From Pseudomonas turukhanskensis (GTDB lineage: Bacteria > Pseudomonadota > Gammaproteobacteria > Pseudomonadales > Pseudomonadaceae): a DNA stretch of 64,000 nt. Position 1 is the stretch's first letter. Each line of letters begins with the position of its first letter. The DNA lies in contig NZ_BSFN01000008.1 in NCBI RefSeq assembly GCF_027922365.1, positions 124,001 to 188,000 of the forward strand, written 5' to 3'. The notes below the pieces were generated by a model. It was not told where the DNA came from. It ran no database searches and saw only the letters and a list, made by a program, of their open reading frames with translations. Shown piece after piece: positions 32,245 to 42,233 of the stretch. Position numbers and translations under genes: made by a program.

Positions 32245-32474
32245 CGACGTCTCCCAAGTAGCGATTTGAACATCCAATGGGAAGGGCTTAGGTCTACGAC
32301 CGCCGGCGATGACGCTTGTTTCAGCGAAACGGAAGGCTGGTATTCATTCGCCCCTGACATTCCGAAAAAATCAGCGATGGGTAGCTCTAAGGGGAAAATG
32401 GGTATGCTTCAGCGGAGCGGCTGTCCTATCCTTTAAGCGTTCCGGACTATGACGAGGGGGTGGAAGTGGCCAGA

Positions 32475-32741
32475 ATGAGTTTTCCGTACGCATGCGCTCG
32501 GCTAAGGGAATACTTCCTTCCCCTGGGATTTGAGGCCGTCCTCGATACCCCGTCCTTGATGACCGCGCGTGTGTTTGACTCCGACACGGGGGAGACGCTC
32601 GCAGCTGTTGCCGGTTTGCCTTGGGGCCCGGTGACAACGAATGTTGATCTTGTGGGAATCATCGGAGCCATGGAGGAAGAAATGCGTATTCGCGAGCTGG
32701 TACACGAGCCGAGTAGCGCGCGTTTGGCTGACAAGGGTTGA
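32475..32741 (+). CDS. DUF1652-like small protein
   Basis: An 88-residue protein resembling the short Pseudomonas family DUF1652: an N-terminal ARLREYFLPLGFEAVLD segment, a central ARVFDSDTGETLAAVAGLP strand region and a helical C terminus with EEEMRIRELV. Function unknown for the family. ATG 32475 follows GGAAG about 8 bp upstream; GTG 32460 is also in frame. Assignment is by pattern only. Confidence 0.55.
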   Translation: MSFPYACARLREYFLPLGFEAVLDTPSLMTARVFDSDTGETLAAVAGLPWGPVTTNVDLVGIIGAMEEEMRIRELVHEPSSARLADKG

Positions 32742-32834
32742 AAACTTGCTTGGGCGGAGCAATCGAGGCGAGGCACGAGCGTGATGTTCAGAACGCTACC
32801 TTTTGGGCGCCTGAGGAGAACCGAGCGGCCTCAC

Positions 32835-33023
32835 TTATAAGATCTCAAGTCTCATTTCATCAAAAAGCGCTTCAATTCCATGGTGGGGAAGCCGCTGATC
32901 CTGCTCCAAGAGCTCGTGATCAATGAGTGCGAACTTCACCGCAGCGATGTTTGGCAAAAGGTTGCTCGGCACTGTGAACGTTTTGGTAACGCCGTTTCGT
33001 TTGTACGTGATCAGCGATTCCAT
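32835..33023 (-). CDS. Small hypothetical protein, 62 aa
   Basis: A 62-residue soluble protein of unknown family (LITYKRNGVTKTFTVPSNL, VKFALIDHELLEQ). ATG 33023 has GGAG about 7 bp upstream and is preferred to the ATG at 33035. No context links it to a function. Confidence 0.45.
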   Translation of the reverse strand: MESLITYKRNGVTKTFTVPSNLLPNIAAVKFALIDHELLEQDQRLPHHGIEALFDEMRLEIL

Positions 33024-33286
33024 ATAAGTCTCCATTTCCAGGCCGCCGCTGGATCCCTTCTGCTGCGAAAGGCCTGCCTCTGTCCAGCACTTCTCTCCAT
33101 TTTGTTAAGTCCTGCACTTTCGCGTGTCTCCCGTACCTCCGTTTCACTATCGGTGTATTGAGCTGGCTGCTCCCTCGCGCTTGCCAGCGCGCGAAGTATG
33201 ACCTTCAACGGCCCGGCAGGATTTCCGAGACACATTTCCGAGACCACTGTCACTAAGGTACTAGGATGGCCGTCTGGAGAGGGATT

Positions 33287-33817
33287 ATGTGCGAGGGAGT
33301 AGAAGTAATTAAAGCCGGAAAACTAGCCAAGGTGAACTTCGTTTCGCCCGTCGCGCTTGCCCCGGTACTGGTTGAGGGCGCGTGTACAGAGGAATGGATT
33401 CACTGGGGACGACGTAAGAAAGAGCCCGGTACGACTCCGATAGGTGGCTGGGCTCGAGCTACCACCATTCAACTTGGTGACTGGGATTCTTTGGAGCCAG
33501 TGACCGGTTGGATTTTAGCCGAGCGATTTAACCAAGCCGTGGGCGGATCCAACCTTCAAGGACGCCGCTTGTCAAAGTGGCATGACATTCCGAACGGTAG
33601 CGGGATTCGATGCATCGTCGTGGGGGCTGGCGACCAGCGATGTTTCTACGTCGTCACGACTACCACACCAGGGAATACACCGGCATCCCGGGACGGTGGC
33701 CCATTGTTGAATCTATTGGAAGACGGGGCGCTGTCGCGGCGCTGGAGTAAGCATTTCTGGCGCAGTGGAGACCGCGGGCATCACGGTTTTGATTGTTGCC
33801 GTCGGTCTAGGGTGTGA
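33287..33817 (+). CDS. Possible divergent SRAP/YedK-like protein, probably frameshifted
   Basis: Translation starts at ATG 33287, directly after a strong GGAGAGGG, giving an N-terminal Met-Cys. SRAP-family proteins expose a catalytic Cys at position 2, and the following pattern WIHWGRRKKEPG, GGWARATTI loosely parallels their RWGLIP...NARAET block. The resemblance is weak and other families are possible. After about residue 125 this frame becomes unnatural (ending DCCRRSRV), while the next frame reads EYTGIPGRWPIVESIG and stops at 33750, so a frameshift near 33655-33670 is likely. Function, if any, is uncertain. Confidence 0.4.
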   Translation: MCEGVEVIKAGKLAKVNFVSPVALAPVLVEGACTEEWIHWGRRKKEPGTTPIGGWARATTIQLGDWDSLEPVTGWILAERFNQAVGGSNLQGRRLSKWHDIPNGSGIRCIVVGAGDQRCFYVVTTTTPGNTPASRDGGPLLNLLEDGALSRRWSKHFWRSGDRGHHGFDCCRRSRV

Positions 33818-33871
33818 AACTCGCCCTGTGTTTATAGGCCAACAGCTTTGACGCCCTTGGAAAAAACCGCG

Positions 33872-34246
33872 ATGCCTAGCAAGATCTTGGTCGTTGAGGA
33901 TGACGATACGCTGCGGTATCTAATAGCCGATGCTATGTCGCTACTAGACCTAGAAGTTACATGCTGCGGTACTGCCGACGAGGCCATTGCCCTTCTAGAG
34001 AATGCGAGCCCGTTCGCCTTAGTCATGACAGATATTCGTATGCCTGGGCATTTGAACGGCTGGGATCTCATGAACCTCATTCAATTACGTTGGCCTTCAC
34101 TGCCAATAATCGTGTCTTCTGGGCACCGGCGGGTTCGTTCTTCGGAGCTGCCGCCGAAAGTGGTTTTTTTGGCTAAGCCCTGGGACTTAAACCGCCTACT
34201 TTCCGCAGTGGAAAACGCTTTGTCCCAGCAGGCGAAAGTAGGGTGA
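33872..34246 (+). CDS. Single-domain response regulator (receiver only)
   Basis: A 124-residue receiver domain: VVEDDD acidic pocket, phospho-acceptor Asp about 54 in MTDIRMPG, Ser in VSSGH and Lys in AKPWD. No output domain, so it probably works by protein contact. The FxxxxKPW pattern and HLNGWDL are typical of small stand-alone receivers linked to hybrid kinases in rhizobia and pseudomonads. ATG 33872 is chosen over TTG 33848. It is convergent with the CheB-like remnant; no kinase gene is adjacent. Confidence 0.85.
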   Translation: MPSKILVVEDDDTLRYLIADAMSLLDLEVTCCGTADEAIALLENASPFALVMTDIRMPGHLNGWDLMNLIQLRWPSLPIIVSSGHRRVRSSELPPKVVFLAKPWDLNRLLSAVENALSQQAKVG

Positions 34247-34274
34247 AGGACGTCTTCAGGCTCCGCGCTTCGCT

Positions 34275-35265
34275 TTAAACCTCGTGATAGATGTGCGTGG
34301 TGAACTGGACCAGTTCCTCAGCGGCATTTCGCGCATGCTCGGCCGCAACCTCATATTCCCTCGCCTCATCACCCAGGTTTCTGCTGGTCGCCGTTTGCTG
34401 CTGCCGCTTGAAAAAAACCTCCTTGTCTCGAATGGCCCGTATGGCGACCCAAAGTGCTTCTTCAATCGATTTATTCTGGATTTGCGCAAAGGTCTTAGCC
34501 GTAAAGGAGTGGCCCGTATGACAGCGATAGCGCAAAGGCGCGTTGTTCGTTTCCCACAGGACACCTTGGCACTCAGGGCACACCAGTGGGGTGCGAGCAA
34601 AGAGTCCATCCATGATTTCCGTCGCTGCATGGGCGGGGTGGAGGTCGAGGTCGCATTCGACGGCTAGTTCTTTAACTCACGTTCTTATTCGGACGCTCCG
34701 AGCTTGTGCGTATCAGCTCCGATAGCTGGGGAGAGATCGCCCGTAACTTCAGGCAGTGGTCAACCTGGAAGAAGTCCAGCGCGCTTCGGGGCATGCTAGG
34801 AGATTCTGCCTCTGCGGGATCTTGTACAACCACGACTCCCCCGCACGATTTAACTGCCTGTGCGCCTACGGTTCCGTCATCCAGCTCACCGGTCAAAAGC
34901 ACTGCTATCGCGCGCTCCCTGTAGCTGAAAGCAGCAGAACGAAACATAGGATCGATAGCCGGTCGGCAGTAATTTTCTTTGGCTCCGTGGCCCAAGTGAA
35001 CTACGCCGTTGCCTATAAGCAAATGAGAGCCTGGGGGCGCTATGAGGACCGCTCCAGGGATTAATAGGTCTCCCTCTTTAGCGAATCTGGCCGGGAACGG
35101 AGAGGCGGTCGATAGAAGTTCAGGTAGCAGGCTTCGATCTCCGATATGCATCGTGATCGCAATGGGCGCGTTAAAATCTTCAGGCATCGCGCCGAACATT
35201 TCCCTTAACGCAACTAGCCCCCCTGACGAAGTGCCGATCACAACCACGGGTCCTTCTGTCGGCAT
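34275..35265 (-). pseudogene. CheB-like methylesterase split by a frameshift
   Basis: The upstream part (34672-35265) encodes the CheB catalytic domain: IGTSSGGL (Ser), MHIGDRS (His) and GELDDGTVG (Asp), the full triad. It stops at 34672. The continuing family C terminus lies in another frame: KELAVECDLDLHPAH, then MDGLFARTPLVCPECQGVLWE, a zinc-ribbon-like VCPEC/YRCHTGH module seen in chemotaxis-related CheB proteins. One indel near 34672-34680 (around AACGTGAGTTAAAG) would restore a single protein of about 330 residues. There is no N-terminal receiver. Either a recent pseudogene or two separate proteins; ATG 34613 could start the second. Confidence 0.7.
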
Positions 35266-35793
35266 GGGCGCGCCTTTTAACGTGAGCAGATAACTTCGAG
35301 GCCGCCTCTGGCACAAGTTAGTTCAAATGAGATCTCAGCGGCCCCGGGTTTACGCGCCTCGAACCTTTATCTTCCGCGCAAATGTAGCGGGGTATCCCAG
35401 CGGGCGCCCACCGCAAAGTAAAAGCAACGGTCACGGTTCGACCTCGCGGGTGCGAGAGGTTAATGGCGATGGACTTGCCCTTCGTGCTCAAGCTCAGGAT
35501 CCCTGCGACGGTTAGCGTTCCCGTCTCAGAAGACCGCTTTTGGCCGTTAACTGCCTGTCGTGACCGGCTGCAATCGGCCAGTATGTATCGGCCATACCGG
35601 GCAGCAATCAGTTGGTAGATGGGTCCATAATTACTTGGCTTTGACGAGCAGGAGCTCCGCTTACACGGATATTCCTGCACCAACCGCCCGCCCTTCTGAT
35701 TCTGGACAGGTTCATAGCGCAGAGCTTGTTCTAGGCATGTTGAGCCATGCGTGATGGGCTCAACCTAGCTTGGCAATGTGTCGAGTTAACGGA
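35266..35793. other. Gene-poor region with a dispersed repeat
   Basis: No convincing reading frame in 528 bp. A segment at 35531-35570 (ACCGCTTTTGGCC, then GTTAACTGCCTGT) matches the reconstructed target of the IS at 30099-30102, so it is an empty relative of that insertion site. Otherwise nothing recognised. Confidence 0.45.
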
Positions 35794-36414
35794 TCAAAGC
35801 GGCGGTGGCATGCAGTCGAGGTGTCTGCTAGCTACGCCTAGAACTTCTTTTTGGAGCGGCTGATCCCCGCTGAGCACGACCGCTTGCATTGCAGCCATAA
35901 CAGCAAGGCCGTTGGCATTCCGCACGAGATCTGCGATCAGTTGCACTGGGTATCCTTCAGCGTGCCGGCTGAGGGGGTGAATTCCTGCATGGGCGTAGGA
36001 GTTCAACGCCTTCCATGAGTTTTCCTTGAATCTGTTTAACGCAGCGTAGGCCTCGACTGGGCCTGTCTTGCTAAGGGCCGTCATCATGTCTGCGGTTTGC
36101 GGAAGATTTTTAGCGCCCTGCTCGGTTACGAGGGTCAGCTTTTCTGAGAGCTTATTAAGCTGTTCTTCGGATGCCGCATATAACAACCAAACGGAACGCA
36201 GCAGAGCCTCAAATTGAGAGCGATGCACTACCGCAGCGGAAGGAAGCAGTCCGAGCTCAAGCATCGTTAAAGTGGCAGTCCAATGTTCCAGTGACATTGA
36301 GCACGCGACCCCGCTCGTAATGATTCTCTTGGAATCGTCGTACAGGCCCAAAGTGAAGTACTCGGCCAGTTCCTCACCCATCTCAGCGGACTTTTCAAAT
36401 ATCGTTTTGTTCAT
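35794..36414 (-). CDS. Hypothetical protein (DUF5677/DUF6988-like)
   Basis: A 206-residue helical soluble protein. The segment HRSQFEALLRSVWLLYAASEEQLNKL and, later, WKALNSYAHAGIHPLSRH recall an uncharacterised group of helical proteins (DUF5677 and relatives) with conserved Arg and His, frequent in islands of Pseudomonas. Such proteins often lie in defence or stress loci, but no function is established. It is followed upstream by another leftward gene (36461-36964), 46 bp away, so the two could be one operon. Confidence 0.5.
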   Translation of the reverse strand: MNKTIFEKSAEMGEELAEYFTLGLYDDSKRIITSGVACSMSLEHWTATLTMLELGLLPSAAVVHRSQFEALLRSVWLLYAASEEQLNKLSEKLTLVTEQGAKNLPQTADMMTALSKTGPVEAYAALNRFKENSWKALNSYAHAGIHPLSRHAEGYPVQLIADLVRNANGLAVMAAMQAVVLSGDQPLQKEVLGVASRHLDCMPPPL

Positions 36415-36460
36415 CGGGGTGGCAGCTCATAAAGGTGATACTAACGACGCGAGGTAGGCG

Positions 36461-36964
36461 CTAGCGTTTGTCACCAGCGAGCTTCATCACTCGATAATCT
36501 TGGACCAGAACAAGACGCTCCAGCATGTCGAATTCTGGATGGCTGCCCAAATAACTTTTGAGGGAGTCGAAGGCTTCCTTTGAAAGGGCGATCGCGTGCT
36601 TGCTCAGCTCGGCCTGGGCAAGAAAATGGAAATTCAATGCGATTGCGTCGAATAGAGCCTGAGCTGCTTCATGTTCGAAATTTTGCAGATGTTCTTCACT
36701 CGGTGGTGCCACCTGAATATTACTTCGGACCATCCCCATTGCTATCTCATTCAGCTCCTGTAACTGAAGCCTGATAGTAGGAGAAAACGGTATTGATTGG
36801 TTGTGCGAGAGGTCTGTGAGGCCGCAAAGACGGCTGATTTGCGCCTGAATGTCTCCTTTCTCGGTGGAGCCGCTGCTGTCTTCAATGAGGTATTTGAGCT
36901 GATCAAATTCTTCGTTAATCGCAGTGACTAAGCTTGCTTCCCAGATTCGATCTTGCTGGACCAC
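36461..36964 (-). CDS. Hypothetical helical protein, 167 aa
   Basis: A 167-residue soluble, predominantly helical protein, unrecognised (NEEFDQLKYLIEDSSG, FEHEAAQALFDAIALNFHF). No membrane segment. It precedes 35794-36414 in the same direction and may be its operon partner. GTG or ATG at 36964 could both serve as start. The GCCA-phased module copy B lies about 250 bp upstream. Confidence 0.5.
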   Translation of the reverse strand: MVQQDRIWEASLVTAINEEFDQLKYLIEDSSGSTEKGDIQAQISRLCGLTDLSHNQSIPFSPTIRLQLQELNEIAMGMVRSNIQVAPPSEEHLQNFEHEAAQALFDAIALNFHFLAQAELSKHAIALSKEAFDSLKSYLGSHPEFDMLERLVLVQDYRVMKLAGDKR

Positions 36965-37657
36965 CGTAAATTCCTTTTGTTGTGCGTGGCCATAAAGGGC
37001 TACGCGTTTGAAGGCTTACTTCCCGGTCTAAAGTGGCTTTTCTGCGTGGAGAAGTGAGCGCCGGGGCATCCGGTCCCGTTACGGTATTCATGCTTTTTAC
37101 TTCGCTAAGCCTTCCAGCGCCCATCAATCGGTCTAGCCGAAAAAACCGTCCAAAAGCTTTGCAAAAGAGTGTGCTGCGCCTTCCCCTGAGGCGCAACTAA
37201 CCCATTCGATTCCGTGCCATTTCGAGCCAAGCCCGGCCATTTTAAGCCAAACGATGCCATTTTCAGCCAAGTGAAGCCAAACGACGCCATCTTTAGCCAT
37301 TCAATGGACGGTGTACCACGTGTCGGACGCGCTAGCGCAAACAGGGTGTACCGGGTGTCGGACACGCCTTCGGACGTCCCAGTTCTAATCGGGGTGGGTT
37401 TTTTTGGCGGTACACCCACCTACAATTCACCACATTGGCAGAGAAAATTTGACCTCTAGGAAACGCGTAGTCCAAATGCGTTTATTGGAGAAGATGGGGC
37501 GAGCGAATCCTCCAGGATTTCTTAGGCTCGTTCCAGACCGTTCAAGGTCCTCTTTAGCGAGATGGTTCGTACAATGGCCGGTCTATCCAAAGTTTTGAAT
37601 GAGCAGCAGCTGCTGGACGCTGCGTCCAGCAGCCAGCCATAGAGTGAGGACTACCCC
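36965..37657. other. Non-coding region containing GCCA module copy B
   Basis: Apart from the module at 37216-37422, this 690-bp stretch shows no convincing gene. The segment 37423-37657 leads to a well-formed ribosome binding site (GAGG) before 37658 and presumably holds that gene's promoter. Confidence 0.4.
37216..37422. repeat. Phased GCCA module, copy B
   Basis: Nine GCCA motifs at exactly 10-bp steps from 37216 to 37296, then two direct repeats GTACCANGTGTCGGACG-like (37313 and 37348, the second GTACCGG), a segment CTAATCGGGGTGGGTTTTTTT (37385-37405) and GGCGGTACACC. Part order and several part sequences match copy A (29544-29866), although the overall identity is low. No protein-like frame covers it. 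Confidence 0.75.
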
Positions 37658-38362
37658 ATGCCGACCTACGTAAATAGCGAGGTGTATACGGTCATTAAAA
37701 AGGTTAAACAGCTGGTCAAGGACGGGGAGTATTACGAAAAGGCCCTCGGTTATATCGACGCACTCTTCGATCTGGAGGTAATTGGGACCGAGAGTCGAAA
37801 TGAGCTTCATCGCTTAGCTTCCGAGTCTGCTCAGGAAGTAAACAATCGGGAATGTCCTCGAGTCGTGGCAATGGCTGCAGGTTTCTATGCAATCCTTCAG
37901 CACAAAGGCTTGAATGGTCGAACATCCGCGGTCTATTCGGTAGCTAAGTTCGATGGCGCTGAGTCATGGGCCTATGAGGGCTCAGGCGAGCGTGTGATTC
38001 AAAGCGATGAAGACCTAATCGTTAGTGCCTGGCCGCTGACACACCAAACCGCAATACATACATACGAAAGCTTGAGCCCTGCTGAGCGTATTGCTGCTTT
38101 AGCGATCGATTTGGAGTCCGTGGCGATGTCGGCCTATCGCGTTGGCGAACACGATGTTGTAGTCGCGAGAAGCGATCGCGAAGCACTGGAGGTTCTGATT
38201 GCCCATCGTGGAGAGGAATTGCGCGCAATGCGCAGCCTGGCTGATGTGCAAGCCATCGCTGATGACGACCTTGATGTTGAGGTAGACGGTGACTTTACGA
38301 TTCGCGATTTAATGGACGCCGCAGATGAGCCGGAGTATTTGGGCGACGGATCGACCGATTAA
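37658..38362 (+). CDS. Hypothetical protein, 234 aa
   Basis: A 234-residue soluble acidic protein with no recognised family. The N-terminal 70 residues are helical and charged (YTVIKKVKQLVKDGEYYEKAL). The C terminus ends in a strongly acidic tail (DDDLDVEVDGDFTIRDLMDA). ATG 37658 follows GAGG at about 9 bp. It lies alone between the GCCA module and the restriction operon. Low similarity to anything I know; no function is proposed. Confidence 0.6.
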   Translation: MPTYVNSEVYTVIKKVKQLVKDGEYYEKALGYIDALFDLEVIGTESRNELHRLASESAQEVNNRECPRVVAMAAGFYAILQHKGLNGRTSAVYSVAKFDGAESWAYEGSGERVIQSDEDLIVSAWPLTHQTAIHTYESLSPAERIAALAIDLESVAMSAYRVGEHDVVVARSDREALEVLIAHRGEELRAMRSLADVQAIADDDLDVEVDGDFTIRDLMDAADEPEYLGDGSTD

Positions 38363-38843
38363 TTGCTGCGTAATTGATCCAAACCTCTGGGCCAAACTCG
38401 ACATATTTACTTCACAGATAAAGGGCTCCCTGCGTGGCCCTTCAGTGTGATTTTTAGCCGTGAGTTGGAATTACGGTGCTAGTGGCGTTTCGGCTGCGTA
38501 CCCGCGTATGAGTCTGGATCGGCACGCCTGAACCAGGCCAAATTGGGCTTGCCAGAAGCGCTGGGTCTCCCCATAGGGCAAGCGCAAAAAATTCTTGGCT
38601 TATTACCGCCTAAAGCCTACGGCTCTTAGGAGAGGCACGAGCGGTTCATCGTGTGGATAGACCGAAGGCACCAAGACTAATGGGTACAGAACAATGAGAT
38701 TGTCCTCATGTAGCGGCTAGCCCTCATTGGTTGAAGTAGCCGCAGGCCATAGGTGGTTTGGTAACTCATCTTCACCCACAACGAAGATCTTGCTCGGACC
38801 CAGAGTCTTGGCGCACGCCAGAACGTGGGAACCGTGCTGGGGT
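38363..38843. other. Intergenic region, no gene seen
   Basis: About 480 bp between a rightward hypothetical gene and the end of hsdR. It holds a possible weak terminator (38421-38442) and nothing else that I recognise. Confidence 0.4.
38421..38442 (+). terminator. Weak hairpin downstream of 37658 gene
   Basis: AAGGGC and GCCCTT form a 6-bp stem with a 10-nt loop, followed by TTTTT only at 38451. It is a plausible but poor rho-independent terminator for the gene ending at 38362. Confidence 0.3.
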
Positions 38844-41800
38844 TTATATCGACCATTCATTCGACAGTGACTCTGCCTGCTTCAGCACCAACTCCACGGC
38901 ATCTGATTGCTGGTCTGGCGGGTACTTCCACCGCTGCAAACAGCGACGCACCAAAATGCGTAGCTTCGCCCTTACGCTCTCACGAACCTGCCAATCGATA
39001 GTCGTACTGGCGCGCAGCTTCTCGGTAAGCTCCGCTGCGATTTTCTTGAGCGTCTCGTCACCCAACTCGCGTACCGCGCTTTCGTTGTTGGCCAATGCAT
39101 CGTAGAAGGCAATTTCATCGTGACTCAGACCCAGCGCGGCTTCCCGCTCAAGCGCGGCCTTGAACTCCTTGGCCATCTGGATCAGTTCTTCAATGACCTG
39201 TGCCGTTTCGATCGCGCGGTTGTGATACCTGCGCAACGTTTCCAGCAAGCGGTCGCCGTACTTCTTCTCTTGGACCACGTTATTGCGCGCGCGCGCCTTA
39301 ACTTCGTCACGCAACAGTTTTTCCAGCAGCTCCACAGCCAGATTGCGGCTCTCCATCTGCCGCACGTCCTCCAGGAACTCATCCGAGAGCAGGCCGATGT
39401 TGGGCTTATCCAGCCCGGCCAACGCAAAAATATCGTCCACGCCATCCGAGATGATGGCATTGTCCAAAATCTGCTTGAGCGCGCTGTTCTTATCAGCATC
39501 GCTGCGCTTCTTATCGACAGTGGTGAACTTGGTAATGGCCGCTTTGATGGCCGAGAAGAAGGCAATTTCCTTACGTAATGGCGCGGCTTCATCCAACGTA
39601 CCGCACAAGGAGAAAGCCTTCGTCACCGCCAGCATGGTGTCGAGGAAGCGCGTTTTCCCGTCCTTGAGGCCCAGAATATGGTTGGCAACGGGCACCAGTA
39701 GTTCGAGTGGCCGGGTCTCAAATGCGCTGTAGTCGAAGCCGTGCATCATTCCTCGCACGATATCCATCTTCTCTAACAGCACAGCTAATGCTTCAGCAGA
39801 GTTGTGTGTGGGGTCACCCTTACCTTTGGCGTCTGTATAGGTCTTCAGCGCCGCTTTCAGCTCGTTGGCGATGCCGATGTAGTCCACCACCAGCCCGCCA
39901 GGCTTGTTCTTAAACACCCGGTTGACGCGAGCAATGGCCTGCATCAGGTTGTGCCCTTTCATGGGCTTATCAATGTACATGGTGTGGCAACACGGCGCGT
40001 CAAAGCCTGTCAGCCACATGTCGCGCACAATCACCAGCTTCAACGGGTCTTTCACGTCTTTAAAGCGAGTTTCCAGCCGTTTCTTCATCTGCTTGCTGTA
40101 AAGGTGCGGCTGCAGCAGAGCCTTGTCAGCAGCGGAGCCCGTCATCACGATCTTGATAGCCCCTAGCTCGGGGTCATCGTTGTGCCAGTCCGGGCGCAAA
40201 CTTACGATGGCGTTATAGAGATGGGCGCAAATGTCGCGACTCATGCACACGATCATGGCCTTGCCGTCTGCCACAGATACGCGCGCCTCAAAGTGCTCTA
40301 TCAGGTCACGTGCCACCTGTTGCAGGCGAGGTTCTGAGCCCACAAGCTTTTCCAGTGCGGCCCACTCGCCTTTGGTTTTTTCGCGACTGACGATGTCTTC
40401 TTCGTCTTCAACGACCTCTTCAACCTGCTCATTGAGCGTATCGATTTCGGCTTGGTTCACGTCCAGCTTGGCCAGCCGGCTTTCGTAGAAAATAGGCACT
40501 GTTGCACCATCATCCACGGCATCCTGAATGTCATAGATGCTGACGTAGTCACCAAACACTTCGCGGGTATCGCGGTCTTCCAGGGCAATGGGTGTGCCTG
40601 TAAAGCCAAGGAAGGTGGCGTTTTTCAATGCATCATGCAGATGTTTGGCATAGCCGAATACGTACTTGCCGGTCTTGGTGTCCAACCGGCCTTTGGTGCC
40701 GTACTGGCTGCGATGGGCCTCATCGGAAATCACCACGATATTGGTACGATCAGAGAGCAACGGATGCTTCTCTTCATCCTCCTGCAGCGCGAATTTTTGC
40801 ACCGTGGTGAAGATGATGCCGCCCGCCTCGCGTGAGGCCAGCATCTCGCGCAACTCATCGCGGTCACCGGCTTGCTGTGGGGTGGTTTTGAGCAAGTCAC
40901 TGGCGGCGCAGAAGGTGGCGAATAACTGGCCGTCTAGGTCGTTGCGGTCGGTCACGACGACCAATGTAGGGTTCTTCATCTCGGGCTGCTGCAACAGCTT
41001 GCCCGCATAGCAGGCCATGGTGATGCTCTTGCCTGACCCCTGCGTGTGCCACACCACCCCCGCTTTGCGTGAGCCCGGCTGCACCTCTTTGGCATAGGTC
41101 GCACGCTCTTCGTGGACCGCCAGCATGCCTTTATCCGCATGTTGGGAGGCAATTACCGTGGCGCGCACAGCCTCACGCACCGCATGAAACTGGTGATAGC
41201 CGGCAATCTTTTTGACGATGCTGTCGCCGTCCTGCTCGAACAACACGAAGTGCCGCACGTAGTCCAGAAACAACTCGGGTTTGAAGAAACCACGCACCAC
41301 CGTCTCCAGCTCCATCTGCAGGCGCGGCCGGTCGTCTTCGTTCAGGATGGTGCGCCAGGGCAACATGCGTTCGGCGTTAGCCGTGAGCGACCCCACCCGT
41401 GCCGTCCAACCATCACTCACCACCAAGGCGACGTTGCTGTTGAACAGGTCGCTGATCTCGTCCTTGTATGTCTGCAGCTGGTTAAAGGCGTCCCAAACAT
41501 CCGTTTGTTCGTTGGCTGGGTTCTTCAACTCCACCACCGCCAGTGGCAAGCCATTGACGAAGGCGATCAAGTCGGGTCGGCGTGGTTGCCGGGTGCCGGT
41601 GATAGTGAATTGGTTCACCACCAGAAAGTCGTTGTTGCTGGGCTGGGCAAAGTCGATGAAGTACACCCAGTCCTTCTTCTTCTCCTCGCCCACCGCAAAT
41701 TCTACCGCCACACCGCTCAGCAACAGACGGTGCACGCTGCGGTTGCGCACCACCATCTGCGGTTCGCTCACCGTTTGCAGCGCATGCACAGCCTGTTCAA

Positions 41801-41993
41801 GCGCTGCAGCCGGAATCTGTGGGTTAATCCGTGCCAATCCGGCCAGGAGGCGCTCTCGCAGAACGACTTGGCGGTAGTCAGTGCGCTCAAGTGCGCTACT
41901 GTCCGGCGCAATATCCGGGCCGTGGGCAAAATGCCAGCCAACCTGCTGGAACCAGCTCAGGCACAGTTCTTCGAGTTGCTGTTCGTTCAACAT
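38844..41993 (-). CDS. hsdR: Type I restriction enzyme R subunit (HsdR)
   Basis: A 1049-residue motor and nuclease subunit of a type I restriction-modification system. The N-terminal nuclease core has RPDLIAF and VVELKNP (the D...ExK pattern). The SF2 helicase region has Walker [46 protein letters not shown] and ARVNRVF. Length is normal for the family. It is the last gene of the leftward operon hsdM-hsdS-SIR2-hsdR but is separated from the SIR2-like gene by 240 bp, so it may have its own promoter. Confidence 0.96.
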   Translation of the reverse strand: MLNEQQLEELCLSWFQQVGWHFAHGPDIAPDSSALERTDYRQVVLRERLLAGLARINPQIPAAALEQAVHALQTVSEPQMVVRNRSVHRLLLSGVAVEFAVGEEKKKDWVYFIDFAQPSNNDFLVVNQFTITGTRQPRRPDLIAFVNGLPLAVVELKNPANEQTDVWDAFNQLQTYKDEISDLFNSNVALVVSDGWTARVGSLTANAERMLPWRTILNEDDRPRLQMELETVVRGFFKPELFLDYVRHFVLFEQDGDSIVKKIAGYHQFHAVREAVRATVIASQHADKGMLAVHEERATYAKEVQPGSRKAGVVWHTQGSGKSITMACYAGKLLQQPEMKNPTLVVVTDRNDLDGQLFATFCAASDLLKTTPQQAGDRDELREMLASREAGGIIFTTVQKFALQEDEEKHPLLSDRTNIVVISDEAHRSQYGTKGRLDTKTGKYVFGYAKHLHDALKNATFLGFTGTPIALEDRDTREVFGDYVSIYDIQDAVDDGATVPIFYESRLAKLDVNQAEIDTLNEQVEEVVEDEEDIVSREKTKGEWAALEKLVGSEPRLQQVARDLIEHFEARVSVADGKAMIVCMSRDICAHLYNAIVSLRPDWHNDDPELGAIKIVMTGSAADKALLQPHLYSKQMKKRLETRFKDVKDPLKLVIVRDMWLTGFDAPCCHTMYIDKPMKGHNLMQAIARVNRVFKNKPGGLVVDYIGIANELKAALKTYTDAKGKGDPTHNSAEALAVLLEKMDIVRGMMHGFDYSAFETRPLELLVPVANHILGLKDGKTRFLDTMLAVTKAFSLCGTLDEAAPLRKEIAFFSAIKAAITKFTTVDKKRSDADKNSALKQILDNAIISDGVDDIFALAGLDKPNIGLLSDEFLEDVRQMESRNLAVELLEKLLRDEVKARARNNVVQEKKYGDRLLETLRRYHNRAIETAQVIEELIQMAKEFKAALEREAALGLSHDEIAFYDALANNESAVRELGDETLKKIAAELTEKLRASTTIDWQVRESVRAKLRILVRRCLQRWKYPPDQQSDAVELVLKQAESLSNEWSI

Positions 41994-42233
41994 GTGAAAT
42001 CCTTACGCCTTCCTGGGCTTGCTGGCAAACGCTCTGGCTTGTAATGAAATAAGAAAACCAATACAAATCAACGCTTTAATGGCAAGCCGGCAACCAAAGC
42101 CGATTTGCGATGAAATGACGGCTATGCCCATGCCGGGATATACCCCTGCATAGCGACTGGAGTCCGGCGTTTTTCAAGATATAAGGCTTAAAGATGCTGC
42201 AACGCCATAAGTCGATCTGTCCTGGTGAGCAGC

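Noticed and set aside
35318..35683. 121-aa minus-strand frame in the gap after CheB
   Set aside because: It includes the dispersed repeat and lacks a ribosome binding site; no protein-like pattern.
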